Assembly (NCBI RefSeq): GCF_008632955.1
Contig: NZ_CP043959.1
Span: forward strand, 2,542,001 to 2,606,000
Direction: 5' to 3'
Length of the DNA: 64,000 nt
From: Streptomyces tendae
Lineage (GTDB): Bacteria; Actinomycetota; Actinomycetes; Streptomycetales; Streptomycetaceae
Under the pieces are notes generated by a model. That model was not told the DNA's origin. It saw nothing but the letters and a program-made list of their open reading frames with translations, and did no database searches. Made by a program: the position numbers and the translations under genes. How positions within the stretch are numbered: position 1 is the first letter of the stretch; every line of letters starts with the position of its first letter. This document shows positions 1 through 7,702 of this stretch, in pieces.

Positions 1-123
1 GGCGTCGGCAACCAGCACTACGGCATGGGCGCGGCGATCGCGGTGCTGACCATCCTGATCATGCTCGGCCTGACCGCGTACTACCTCAGGATCGTGCTCA
101 AGCAAGAGGAGGACGCGCTGTGA
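1..123 (+). CDS. Sugar ABC transporter permease, C-terminal fragment
   Basis: This is the last 40 codons of a gene that begins before the window; the stop is TGA at 121-123. The visible tail contains one hydrophobic helix (AAIAVLTILIMLGLTAYYL) followed by a charged cytoplasmic end (RIVLKQEEDAL), as expected for the final transmembrane segment of a MalF-type permease. Its stop overlaps the GTG start of the next permease by 4 bp (GTGA), so the two are translationally coupled. Taken with the downstream MalG-type permease and the GH3 glycosidase, it is most likely one half of a carbohydrate importer. The sugar cannot be read from this fragment. Confidence 0.8.
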   Translation, partial: GVGNQHYGMGAAIAVLTILIMLGLTAYYLRIVLKQEEDAL

Positions 124-953
124 AGCGCTCGCTCTTCGGCCGTGTCTGGCCCAACGCCACGGCCCTCGTCGTGTTCGTCGCCTGCCTCTTCCCCGTGTAC
201 TGGATGTTCGCCACGGCCCTGAAGCCCACCGGCGACATCATCGCCGAGGACCCGGTGTGGTTCCCGACGAACGTCACGTTCGAGCACTTCGCGACCGCGG
301 TCGACGCCGACCACTTCTGGACGTACGTCCGCAACTCGCTGACCGTCACCTGCCTGGCCGTCCTGTTCTCCCTGGGCATCGCGCTGGCCGGCTCCTTCGC
401 CCTGGCCCGCATGCGGTTCAAGGGGCGGCGCGGCTTCATCGTCGGCTTCATGCTGGCCCAGATGGCGCCCTGGGAGGTCATGGTCATCGCGATCTACATG
501 ATCGTGCGGGACGCCTCCATGCTCAACAGCCTGGTGCCGCTGACGGCGTTCTACATGATGATGATCCTGCCCTTCACCATCCTGACGCTGCGCGGCTTCG
601 TCGCCGCCGTGCCGAAGGAGCTGGAGGAGTCGGCGATGGTCGACGGCTGCACCCGCGGCCAGGCGTTCCGGCGGGTCATCCTGCCGCTGCTCGCGCCGGG
701 CCTGATGTCCACCTCCATGTTCGGCTTCATCACCGCGTGGAACGAGTTCCCCCTCGTCCTGGTGCTCAGCAAGGAGTCCGGGGGCGCGCAGACCCTGCCG
801 CTGTGGCTGTCCAGCTTCCAGACCCAGTTCGGCGACGACTGGGGCGCGACCATGGCCGCCTCCTCCCTGTTCGCCGTCCCCATCCTGATCCTCTTCGTCT
901 TCCTGCAGCGCAGGGCCGTCAGCGGCCTCACCGCGGGCGCCGTGAAGGGATAA
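120..953 (+). CDS. Carbohydrate ABC transporter permease (MalG type)
   Basis: A 277-residue inner-membrane permease. It has an N-terminal helix (about residues 12-30), a periplasmic stretch, then five further hydrophobic segments, and the EAA loop typical of binding-protein-dependent importers (EELEESAMVDGCTRGQAFRR, about residues 167-186), which docks on the ATPase. The GTG start overlaps the previous permease stop by 4 bp. Only 9 bp separate it from the following GH3 glycosidase gene, so importer and hydrolase are probably one transcript, with imported oligosaccharide cleaved inside the cell. N-acetylglucosamine oligomers are a reasonable guess because of that neighbour. No ATPase gene is visible; many Streptomyces sugar importers share a common MsiK ATPase encoded elsewhere. 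Confidence 0.9.
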   Translation: MKRSLFGRVWPNATALVVFVACLFPVYWMFATALKPTGDIIAEDPVWFPTNVTFEHFATAVDADHFWTYVRNSLTVTCLAVLFSLGIALAGSFALARMRFKGRRGFIVGFMLAQMAPWEVMVIAIYMIVRDASMLNSLVPLTAFYMMMILPFTILTLRGFVAAVPKELEESAMVDGCTRGQAFRRVILPLLAPGLMSTSMFGFITAWNEFPLVLVLSKESGGAQTLPLWLSSFQTQFGDDWGATMAASSLFAVPILILFVFLQRRAVSGLTAGAVKG

Positions 954-962
954 CGCCACCCG

Positions 963-2453
963 ATGACGACATTCACCACCGGCACCGACACCCTCACCCG
1001 GGACGCGCTCGCCGTGCTGCAGCCGGGCTTCACCGGCACCACCGCGCCCGACTGGATCCGGCGCCGCCTGACCGAAGGCCTCGCCTCCGTCGCCCTGTTC
1101 GGCCGGAACGTCGCCGACCCCGGGCAGGTCGCCGCCCTCACCGCCCAGCTGCGGGCCGAACGGGACGACCTGCTGGTGGCCATCGACGAGGAGAGCGGTG
1201 ACGTCACCCGCCTGGAGGTCCGCACCGGCTCCTCCTTCCCCGGCAGCCACGCCCTCGGCGCCGTCGACGACCCCGCCCTCACCCGGCAGGTGGCCCGCGA
1301 ACTGGGCCGCCGGCTCGCCGAGTGCGGCGTCAACCTCAACTGGGCCCCGTCGGCCGATGTCAACGCCAACGCCGACAACCCGGTGATCGGCGTCCGCTCC
1401 TTCGGCCACGACACCGCCCTGGTCGCCCGGCACACCGCCGCCTACGTGGAGGGCCTGCAGTCCACCGGCGTCGCCGCCTGCACCAAGCACTTCCCCGGCC
1501 ACGGCGACACCAGCGTCGACTCCCACCACGCGCTCCCGCAGATCGACCTCGACGCCACGACGCTGCACCAGCGCGAACTGCAGCCCTTCCGCGCGGCCAT
1601 CGAAGCCGGCACCCGGGCCGTGATGACCGCGCACATCAGGGTGCCGGTGCTGGACCCGGACCGCCCGGCCACACTGTCCCGGCGCATCCTCACCGACCTG
1701 CTGCGCGGCGAACTCGGCTACGACGGCCTGATCGTCACCGACGGCATGGAGATGGGTGCCGTCGCGGACACCTACGGCCTCGAACACGGTGTCGTCCTGG
1801 CCATCGCGGCCGGCGCCGACGCGATCTGCGTGGGCGGCGGACTCAGCGACGAGGGCACGGTGCAGCGCCTCCAGGACGCCCTGGTCGCCGCCGTGCGCTC
1901 GGGCGAACTGCCGGAGGAGCGGCTCGCCGACGCCGCCGCCCGGGTCCGCTCCCTCGCGGAGTGGACCACCGGCATGCGGCGCTCACCCGCGTCCGTCGGG
2001 GACCCCGCGCCGGAGATCGGGCTGGCGGCCGCCCGTCGCGCGGTGACCGTCACCCGTGCCGCCGGACCCGCACCGGTCACCGGGCCGGTGTACGTCGCCA
2101 CGTTCAGCCCCGCCCCGAACATCGCGGTCGGCGCGGAGACGCCGTGGGGCGTCGGTACGGAACTGGAACGGCTGCTGCCGGGCACCGTCACCGGCCACTT
2201 CACCGGTCCCGACGCCGGTGCGGAGGCGCTTCGCGCGGCGGGGGGCCGGAGGGTCGTCGCCGTGGTCCGCGACGAGCACCGGCACGCGTGGATGGGCGCG
2301 GCCGTCGACACCCTGCTCGCCGTGGGACCGGACACGGCGGTCGTGGAGATGGGTGTCCCCCAGGCCACGCCCCGCGGCGCCCTGCACATCGCCACGCACG
2401 GCGCGGCCCGCGTCTGCGGGGTCGCGGCGGCGGAAGCGCTCCTCGCGGGCTGA
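963..2453 (+). CDS. Glycoside hydrolase family 3, beta-N-acetylglucosaminidase-like
   Basis: A 496-residue GH3 enzyme. The NagZ-type signature KHFPGHGDTSVDSH spans residues 175-188; the His-Asp within it (H180/D182) is the catalytic dyad element of bacterial GH3 N-acetylglucosaminidases. The retaining nucleophile is probably D260 in IVTDGMEM. A second alpha/beta domain follows to the C-terminus. There is no signal peptide, so it is cytoplasmic. It probably splits N-acetylglucosamine-containing oligosaccharides brought in by the preceding ABC permeases, 9 bp upstream in the same direction. A muropeptide-recycling role (NagZ proper) is the alternative; the transporter context favours chitin or peptidoglycan-derived sugar uptake. 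Confidence 0.85.
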   Translation: MTTFTTGTDTLTRDALAVLQPGFTGTTAPDWIRRRLTEGLASVALFGRNVADPGQVAALTAQLRAERDDLLVAIDEESGDVTRLEVRTGSSFPGSHALGAVDDPALTRQVARELGRRLAECGVNLNWAPSADVNANADNPVIGVRSFGHDTALVARHTAAYVEGLQSTGVAACTKHFPGHGDTSVDSHHALPQIDLDATTLHQRELQPFRAAIEAGTRAVMTAHIRVPVLDPDRPATLSRRILTDLLRGELGYDGLIVTDGMEMGAVADTYGLEHGVVLAIAAGADAICVGGGLSDEGTVQRLQDALVAAVRSGELPEERLADAAARVRSLAEWTTGMRRSPASVGDPAPEIGLAAARRAVTVTRAAGPAPVTGPVYVATFSPAPNIAVGAETPWGVGTELERLLPGTVTGHFTGPDAGAEALRAAGGRRVVAVVRDEHRHAWMGAAVDTLLAVGPDTAVVEMGVPQATPRGALHIATHGAARVCGVAAAEALLAG

Positions 2454-2473
2454 CCGCGCCCTGGGGGCCGCGC

Positions 2474-2523
2474 CTCCTCGAACGCCGGAGGGGCTGACTT
2501 CAGCCCCTCCGGCGTTCGAGGAG
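2474..2523. terminator. Long inverted repeat, bidirectional terminator
   Basis: A nearly perfect palindrome with arms of about 24 nt (ctcctcgaacgccggagg paired with its complement) around a short centre. It sits between the plus-strand GH3 gene and the minus-strand YdeI-like gene, so it can terminate both converging transcripts. There is no U-tract, as is usual for Streptomyces terminators. This arm sequence is familiar as a dispersed intergenic element in the genus. Confidence 0.8.
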
Positions 2524-2549
2524 CGGGTCCGGGGCGGAGCCCCGGTCGG

Positions 2550-3140
2550 TCACGGGTAGAGCTTCTCGCCTGCCGCCAGCATGGTCACGAACTTCTCGAT
2601 ACGCGCCGCACGCGTCTGCGCCCGCTTCGCCTCCTCGACGCGGTGCAGGATCGCGTACCGGTTCCTGCTGTCCAGCGTGTCGAAGAACTCACGGGCGGCG
2701 GGCCGCGCATCCAGCGCGGCCCGCAGGTCGTCGGGGACGGTCGCCGTACGCTGACTCGCGTACGCCGCGTCCCAACGGCCGTCCGCCTGCGCCTTCTCCA
2801 CCTCCCGCAGGCCCGCCGGGCGCATCCGGCCCCGCGCGATGAGGTCGAGCGCCTTCTGCCGGTTGACCGCCGACCACCTGCTGCGGGGGCGCCGGGGCGT
2901 GAACCGCTGGATCCAGTGCGTCTCGTCCAGGCTCTTCTTGTGCCCGTCGATCCAGCCGTGGCACAGCGCCGACTCCAGGGCGGTGGCGTAGTCGATGCCG
3001 GGAAGCCCCGATCCCTTCCGCGGAATCCTCAACCAGACTCCCGCCGCGTCCCCTTGATGCTCCTCCAGCCACGTCTCCCAGTCCTCCTGGGTGTCGAAAC
3101 CGAGCACCGGGCCCGTCCCACCGTCCGTCTCACCAGCCAT
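2550..3140 (-). CDS. YdeI/OmpD-associated family protein
   Basis: A 196-residue soluble protein starting at ATG 3140; an in-frame TTG four codons upstream is a weaker alternative. The sequence has the features of the YdeI/OmpD-associated family: an N-terminal alpha/beta part with GVWLRIPRKGSG and the conserved SALCHGWIDGHKKSLDETHW, then QRFTPRRPRSRWSAVNRQKA, and a helical C-terminal part ending in a basic RVEEAKRAQTRAARIEK helix. Members are linked to stress resistance or bacteriocin protection in other bacteria, but the biochemical role is unknown. It is a single gene converging on the GH3 gene, with no operon partners. Confidence 0.8.
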   Translation of the reverse strand: MAGETDGGTGPVLGFDTQEDWETWLEEHQGDAAGVWLRIPRKGSGLPGIDYATALESALCHGWIDGHKKSLDETHWIQRFTPRRPRSRWSAVNRQKALDLIARGRMRPAGLREVEKAQADGRWDAAYASQRTATVPDDLRAALDARPAAREFFDTLDSRNRYAILHRVEEAKRAQTRAARIEKFVTMLAAGEKLYP

Positions 3141-3298
3141 GCGCTCATGCAACCCGCACGCGGCGCCGGGGTCAACGTCTGCCGTCCGTCCGGGGGTTGT
3201 CCGGCGAGGGATGGCGGAGCGTGTCGTTATTGGGCCGAACGGGTGACCATGGGTAAGAATTGGCTGATGCAGACAGTCAGCGCGACAGGGGACGGAGC

Positions 3299-3694
3299 AT
3301 GCCGGTGAGCAGCCACGATGTCACCGACGAACAGTGGGAGGGGCTCGCCCAGGTCGTGCCGTTGCGGGGCCGCGACGCGTGGCCGTCCGCGGTGGGCCAC
3401 CGCGCCATGCCGGAGGCCGCGACGGAGGCGCGGCGCCGCTTCGTCGTCCTGCGGGTGAACGTCTTCGCCGACGCCCGCGAGGTCGCCGAGACCCTGATGT
3501 CCGGGATACCCGTCCTGCTGGACCTGACCGGCGCGGAGTCCGACGTCGCCAAGCGTGTCCTGGACTTCAGCACGGGCGTCGTCTTCGGACTCGCCAGCGG
3601 AATGCACCGGGTCGACCGCAACGTCTTCCTCCTCACCCCCGCCGGCACGGAGGTCACGGGCCTCATCGAGGGCGTGGGGGCACCGGGGGCGTGA
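3299..3694 (+). CDS. SepF-like cell-division protein (paralogue)
   Basis: A 131-residue protein with the SepF core: a beta-alpha-beta fold with VVLRVNVFADAREVAETLMSGIPVLLDLTG and a following hydrophobic strand (VVFGLASGMHRVDRNVFLLTP). SepF anchors and aligns FtsZ polymers at the membrane during septation. The usual N-terminal amphipathic helix is weak or absent here and there is no long flexible linker, so this is probably one of the extra short SepF-like proteins of Streptomyces rather than the main ftsZ-linked one. The start chosen is ATG 3299, with GGGACGGAG just upstream; an in-frame TTG at 3260 would add 13 residues. No ftsZ gene is nearby. Confidence 0.85.
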   Translation: MPVSSHDVTDEQWEGLAQVVPLRGRDAWPSAVGHRAMPEAATEARRRFVVLRVNVFADAREVAETLMSGIPVLLDLTGAESDVAKRVLDFSTGVVFGLASGMHRVDRNVFLLTPAGTEVTGLIEGVGAPGA

Positions 3695-3855
3695 CGAGCC
3701 GGGCCCAGGCGCGCACGGGCGCGTGCGGGCGCGGCCCGAGGGGCGCGTGCGGCGCGGGAGCGCGGGCGCTCCCGACGGGCGTGTGCCGTCCGTCCGTAGG
3801 AATGAACGGGCGACGGAACGGTTCGGCGGGGTGCGGGGCGTTTAGCGTCCGGCGC

Positions 3856-5076
3856 ATGACCCCGCCGCCCCCGCCCCAGCCGGTCGCGACCACCGTCCCG
3901 CAGCCCGCCGCACCACTCACGCACGCACCCGCGGACACGGGCCGGGCGACGCGGCGGCCCGGGCTGCCGCGGGTCACCGAGCTGCTGCTCTCCGCCTTCG
4001 CCGGGCACCGCGGCACCACCCTCCCCCTGGGCGACCTCACCCTGATCGCCGGGCCCAGCGGCAGCGGCAAGACCAGCGCCCTGCGCGCGTACGAGGCGCT
4101 GGCCCGGCTGGGCGGCGGTGCCGAGCTGGGCGAGGCGTTCCCGGAGCCCGCCGCCTGCGTACCGGAGTGGGCGCGCGCCGACGCCCAGCGCCGCCGCGGT
4201 TTCCGTATCGGCTGCACCGCCGACGGACCCGAGGGGCCGGTCCGCCTGGAGGTCGCCGTGCAGGCCGAACCCGAACTGCGGATCGTGGGGGAGCGGCTGT
4301 CCGCGGACGGCCTGGTCCTCCTGGAGACCGCCCTGCGCGACCCCCGGCGGCGGGCCGTCCAGGCCGCCTGGCACACGGCGGGCGCCACCGCCGTCACCCG
4401 TGGCCCCCTTCCCGACGACCGCCTCGGTACCGCCCTGCTGCCGCTGCGCGTGGCCGGTACGACCGCCGGTCAGCTCCGGGTGCTCGCCGCGGCCGAGCAG
4501 ATGCTGGTGGCGCTGCGTTCCGTCTTCCCCTGCGACCCCCGCCCCGAGCGCATGCGCGCCCCCGTCCCTGGCGGCACCGGCCGGCTGCTGGGCGGCTGCG
4601 ACAACCTCGCCGACGTCCTGTGGCGCACCCGGGCGGAGTGCACCCGGCGGCACGGACTCCTCGTGGACGCCGTGCGCGTCGGCTGCGCCGGGCCGGTCGC
4701 CGACCTGCTCGCCGAGCCCTGCGGCGGAGGCCGCCTGGTGCGTGCCCTGTTCGACCGGGGGAACGGCACCCGCACGGAGCTGCGGCGGCTCGGCGACGGC
4801 GAACTGCGCTACACCGCCCTCGCGCTGGTGCTGCTCACCGGTCCCGGTGTGCTGGAGACCGACGTGCCCGGCGAGGTGCCCGCCGCGCTGCGGTGCCTCA
4901 CCGTCCTCGCCGACGGCCTGGACCGGTCGCTCGACCCGGCACAGCGCGCCGCCCTCCTCAAGCTGGCGGCGCGGATGTGCGAACGCGGGCACATCCGCCT
5001 GACCGGTGCGGTGAGCGACGCCACCTGGGCCGCCGGGGTGCCCGGCGCGACCGTGGTACACCTGAGGCGTGACTGA
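3856..5076 (+). CDS. P-loop ATPase of the AAA/RecF-like type
   Basis: A 406-residue protein beginning with a Pro-rich disordered stretch (about residues 1-38). A Walker A motif GPSGSGKT follows at residues 66-73, preceded by the strand-turn LPLGDLTLIAG typical of RecF/SMC-like head ATPases. A signature-like RLGDGELRYTALALVLL and a degenerate Walker B (LTVLADGLD) come near the C-terminus, spaced as in ABC-type ATPases without a coiled-coil arm. The function is unknown. Its last 8 bp overlap the start of the MazG-like pyrophosphohydrolase, so the two are made together. A stress or defence role tied to nucleotide pools is possible, but this is inference only. Confidence 0.65.
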   Translation: MTPPPPPQPVATTVPQPAAPLTHAPADTGRATRRPGLPRVTELLLSAFAGHRGTTLPLGDLTLIAGPSGSGKTSALRAYEALARLGGGAELGEAFPEPAACVPEWARADAQRRRGFRIGCTADGPEGPVRLEVAVQAEPELRIVGERLSADGLVLLETALRDPRRRAVQAAWHTAGATAVTRGPLPDDRLGTALLPLRVAGTTAGQLRVLAAAEQMLVALRSVFPCDPRPERMRAPVPGGTGRLLGGCDNLADVLWRTRAECTRRHGLLVDAVRVGCAGPVADLLAEPCGGGRLVRALFDRGNGTRTELRRLGDGELRYTALALVLLTGPGVLETDVPGEVPAALRCLTVLADGLDRSLDPAQRAALLKLAARMCERGHIRLTGAVSDATWAAGVPGATVVHLRRD

Positions 5077-5431
5077 TCCGCACGACGGGGAGACCCGCCC
5101 CGGCGACCTGCCCGCGCTCCAGCGCCGTCTCTCCGACTTCGCCGCCGCGCGTCACTGGCAGCCGTACCACACGCCCAAGAACCTGGTCGCCGCGCTCGGT
5201 GTGGAGGCCGCCGAACTCCAGGAGATCTTCCAGTGGCTGACGCCGGAGGAGTCCGCGCGTGTGATGGACGACCCGGACACCGCGCACCGCGTCACCGACG
5301 AGGTGGCCGACGTCCTCGCCTACCTCCTGCAGTTCTGCGAAATCCTCGGCGTCGATCCGCTGGACGCCCTGGCCCGCAAGATCGAGCGGAACGAACACCG
5401 CTTCCCGGTCCCCACCCCGCCCGAGACGTAG
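5069..5431 (+). CDS. MazG-like nucleotide pyrophosphohydrolase
   Basis: A 120-residue all-alpha protein with the MazG/RS21-C6 (dCTP pyrophosphatase-like) signatures: EAAELQEIFQW with its acidic residues for Mg2+ binding, and DEVADVLAYLLQFCEILG in the second metal-binding helix. Such proteins hydrolyse (d)NTPs to monophosphates and pyrophosphate, often to clean damaged nucleotides. It starts at GTG 5069 inside the end of the upstream P-loop ATPase gene (8 bp overlap), indicating translational coupling. The length fits single-domain members. The substrate cannot be told from sequence. Confidence 0.8.
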   Translation: MTDPHDGETRPGDLPALQRRLSDFAAARHWQPYHTPKNLVAALGVEAAELQEIFQWLTPEESARVMDDPDTAHRVTDEVADVLAYLLQFCEILGVDPLDALARKIERNEHRFPVPTPPET

Positions 5432-5488
5432 GACGCGAGCCCTCCGTTCTCACGCTCCGTGTTCGAAAAGCCGACCCGGCTGGAATTG

Positions 5489-5497
5489 TTGTCCACA
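5489..5497 (+). promoter_or_regulatory. Single consensus DnaA box
   Basis: TTGTCCACA, identical to the Streptomyces DnaA-box consensus, lies in the 180-bp gap before the DUF6099-like gene, in a locally AT-richer stretch. A lone box could be a chance match, a DnaA titration site or a transcriptional site. Confidence 0.35.
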
Positions 5498-5611
5498 GAT
5501 TTCGGACTTCCTCTGGCCTTTTGTCTCACGGAGATTCACTCTGGGTAGTGAACAAGGGAGTTCAACGGATGCGGACGCGTGGGCAGCGCGTCGGACAGAC
5601 GGGGGCAGCGC

Positions 5612-6082
5612 ATGGACGCTGTGCGGCTCATCGTGAAGAGCAGGAAGGCCCTGGCCGCCGGCGTCGGTGTGCCGGAGCTGCTGACCGAGGTGTGGCAGGC
5701 GCAGGCGCTGGCCCAGACGATAGGGAGCCGCCTGGCCGTCACCGGCCCGCCCGAACTGCGAGGTGAGGCACAAGGGCTGGCCGAGCTGGCCGGCCGGGGC
5801 TGCGGGGTGCTGGACCGTCCGCCGCCCGCCACCGGCAGGCCGCGCGCGGCCAAGCTCACCGACCTGGGCGAGACCCGCCCGTGCCTGACACATCTCGGCG
5901 GCCTCCTCGGCGACGTCGGCATCGCCCTGGTCGGCATCGCCTGCGCCGCCGACGACGAGGCCACGTACTGGAGTTGCGTGGAGGCCATCGACGCGGCCGA
6001 CGAGGCGCGCGACCGCGTCCGGGACATGCTCCGCAGGCTGGCGGAGCGCGACGCGGCCTTACTGGAGCGGGAGGCGGGCTGA
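5612..6082 (+). CDS. DUF6099-like Streptomyces hypothetical protein
   Basis: A 156-residue all-helical soluble protein of the kind annotated as DUF6099 in streptomycetes; the assignment is from memory. It begins MDAVRLIVKSRKALAAG and has a conserved-looking central part (TGPPELRGEAQGLAELAG) and an acidic C-terminal helix rich in Asp/Glu/Arg. There is no signal peptide or catalytic motif. The start at ATG 5612 has GGGGGCAGCGC upstream, a weak ribosome site; an in-frame alternative lies at 5579. The upstream 180 bp includes an AT-rich promoter-like region and a DnaA box. The function is unknown. Confidence 0.6.
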   Translation: MDAVRLIVKSRKALAAGVGVPELLTEVWQAQALAQTIGSRLAVTGPPELRGEAQGLAELAGRGCGVLDRPPPATGRPRAAKLTDLGETRPCLTHLGGLLGDVGIALVGIACAADDEATYWSCVEAIDAADEARDRVRDMLRRLAERDAALLEREAG

Positions 6083-6124
6083 CCGCGCCGTCCCTCCCGC
6101 ACGCCCGCCCCGCCGCGGGGACCC

Positions 6125-6313
6125 TCAGCGGCCCCCGCTCTCCTCCACGGCGGCTCCGCCCCGGCCCGGCCCGGACCCCGTGGCCCGCAGATCCGCGTCC
6201 AGCGCGGACAGGTCCGCGTTCAGCGCCGCCATCAACTCCTCCATCTGCCGCAGCAGCCCCGCCGGCGGCCCGTCTCCCGCCTCGCCCCGCAGCGGCACGC
6301 TTCCCTCGGACAT
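6125..6313 (-). CDS. Small hypothetical protein (62 aa)
   Basis: A 62-residue protein beginning MSEGSVPLRGEAGDG with a central helix (LLRQMEELMAALNADLSALDADLRATG) that looks like a short coiled coil, then a Gly-rich tail. The start at ATG 6313 has a strong ribosome site (GGGGAGG, 6 nt spacing), which supports a real gene over the longer in-frame extension to 6418. It converges on the DUF6099-like gene. The function is unknown; small acidic coiled-coil proteins of this kind often assemble with partners. Confidence 0.5.
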   Translation of the reverse strand: MSEGSVPLRGEAGDGPPAGLLRQMEELMAALNADLSALDADLRATGSGPGRGGAAVEESGGR

Positions 6314-6577
6314 GACGGCCTCCCCGGCCCACGGCCCCACCGGGGGCCGACACAGTGACACCCCGGCACACCCACCGTCCGGCGCGGGCACCGGATGCTC
6401 CGGCTCCGCCCGAGCCAACGATCTTCCTCACCCCCGGTCACTGCCGGTCCGTGCCCCGCGCCCGGTCCCGGCCGCGATTCACCCGGCCGTGGCCCACGGG
6501 AGCGCACGGGCATGGCCCCGGGGCGCGCCCGGTGATCCGCGCGCGCCCGCGCGCCCCGGAGCGTGCAGGATGGAGTC

Positions 6578-7501
6578 ATGGATCTTCGCATCTTCACCGA
6601 GCCCCAGCAGGGGGCCACCTACGACACCTTGCTCACCGTCGCCAAGGCCACCGAGGACCTGGGTTTTGACGCCTTCTTCCGCTCCGACCACTACCTGAGC
6701 ATGGGCTCCGGCGACGGCCTGCCCGGGCCCACCGACGCCTGGATCACCCTCGCCGGACTCGCCCGCGAGACCAGGCGCATCCGACTCGGCACGCTGATGA
6801 CGGCCGGCACCTTCCGCCTCCCCGGCGTGCTCGCCATCCAGGTCGCCCAGGTCGACCAGATGTCCGGCGGCCGGGTCGAACTGGGCCTGGGCGCGGGCTG
6901 GTTCGAGGAGGAGCACAAGGCGTACGGCATCCCCTTCCCCAAGGAGAAGTTCGCACGCCTCGAGGAGCAGCTGGAGATCGTCACCGGCCTGTGGGCCACC
7001 GAGACCGGCAAGACCTTCGACCACCACGGCACCTACTACGACCTCACCAAGTCGCCCGCGCTGCCCAAGCCGGCCCAGTCCAAGGTGCCCGTGCTGATCG
7101 GCGGCCACGGCGCCAAGCGGACCCCGCGCCTCGCGGCCCGGTTCGCCGACGAGTTCAACATCCCCTTCGCGTCCGTCGAGGACTCCGCGGCCCAGTTCCA
7201 GCGGGTCCGCGACGCCGCCCGTGAGGCCGGACGCGACCCCGGCGACCTCGTCTACTCCAACGCGCTCGTGGTCTGCGTCGGCCGGAACGACCAGGAGGTC
7301 GCCCGCCGCGCCGCCGCGATCGGCCGCGAGGCCGACGAGCTCAAGGCCAACGGCCTCGCGGGCTCCCCGGCCGAGGTCGTCGACAAGATCGGCCGCTACG
7401 CCGAGACCGGCTCCAGCCGCATCTACCTCCAGGTCCTGGACCTGTCCGACCTGGACCACCTGGAGCTGATCTCCTCAGAGGTCCAGTCCCAGCTGTCCTG
7501 A
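6578..7501 (+). CDS. LLM-class F420-dependent oxidoreductase
   Basis: A 307-residue luciferase-like TIM barrel. Family marks are FTEPQQGATYDTLLTVAKATEDLGFDAFFRSDHY, RIRLGTLMTAGTFRLPGVLAIQVAQVDQMSGGRVELGLGAGWFEEEH, and a late PVLIGGHGAKRTPRLAARFADEFN strand that lines the cofactor pocket. The loss of an FMN-type N-terminus and the actinobacterial context favour coenzyme F420. The start is ATG 6578, with GGATGGAG upstream. The gene stands alone, followed by a strong terminator. The substrate is unknown. Confidence 0.85.
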   Translation: MDLRIFTEPQQGATYDTLLTVAKATEDLGFDAFFRSDHYLSMGSGDGLPGPTDAWITLAGLARETRRIRLGTLMTAGTFRLPGVLAIQVAQVDQMSGGRVELGLGAGWFEEEHKAYGIPFPKEKFARLEEQLEIVTGLWATETGKTFDHHGTYYDLTKSPALPKPAQSKVPVLIGGHGAKRTPRLAARFADEFNIPFASVEDSAAQFQRVRDAAREAGRDPGDLVYSNALVVCVGRNDQEVARRAAAIGREADELKANGLAGSPAEVVDKIGRYAETGSSRIYLQVLDLSDLDHLELISSEVQSQLS

Positions 7502-7538
7502 GCCGGCTGTCCCGGCCCGGTCGTCCCGACCCGGTTCC

Positions 7539-7576
7539 GGAGCGGGGCCGCCCCCACCCGGGGGCGGCCCCGCTCC
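7539..7576. terminator. Strong hairpin terminator
   Basis: A perfect 17-bp stem (ggagcggggccgccccc and its complement) with a 4-nt loop lies 38 bp after the oxidoreductase stop. It separates that gene from the hen1-pnkp operon. Confidence 0.85.
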
Positions 7577-7702
7577 GCGTACACCCCGCGCCCCCGGTAC
7601 GAAAAATGCGCGGACCGCCGCGAGACCTTCCCTGTACGTTGGGCCGACACCGGAATCCTGGTGTGTACCCGCAGCTCAGAAGGTGTCTCGAGGTGTGACC
7701 CC

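Noticed and set aside
81..1787. 568-residue minus-strand frame
   Set aside because: It is antisense to the permease and GH3 genes; those have intact family motifs.
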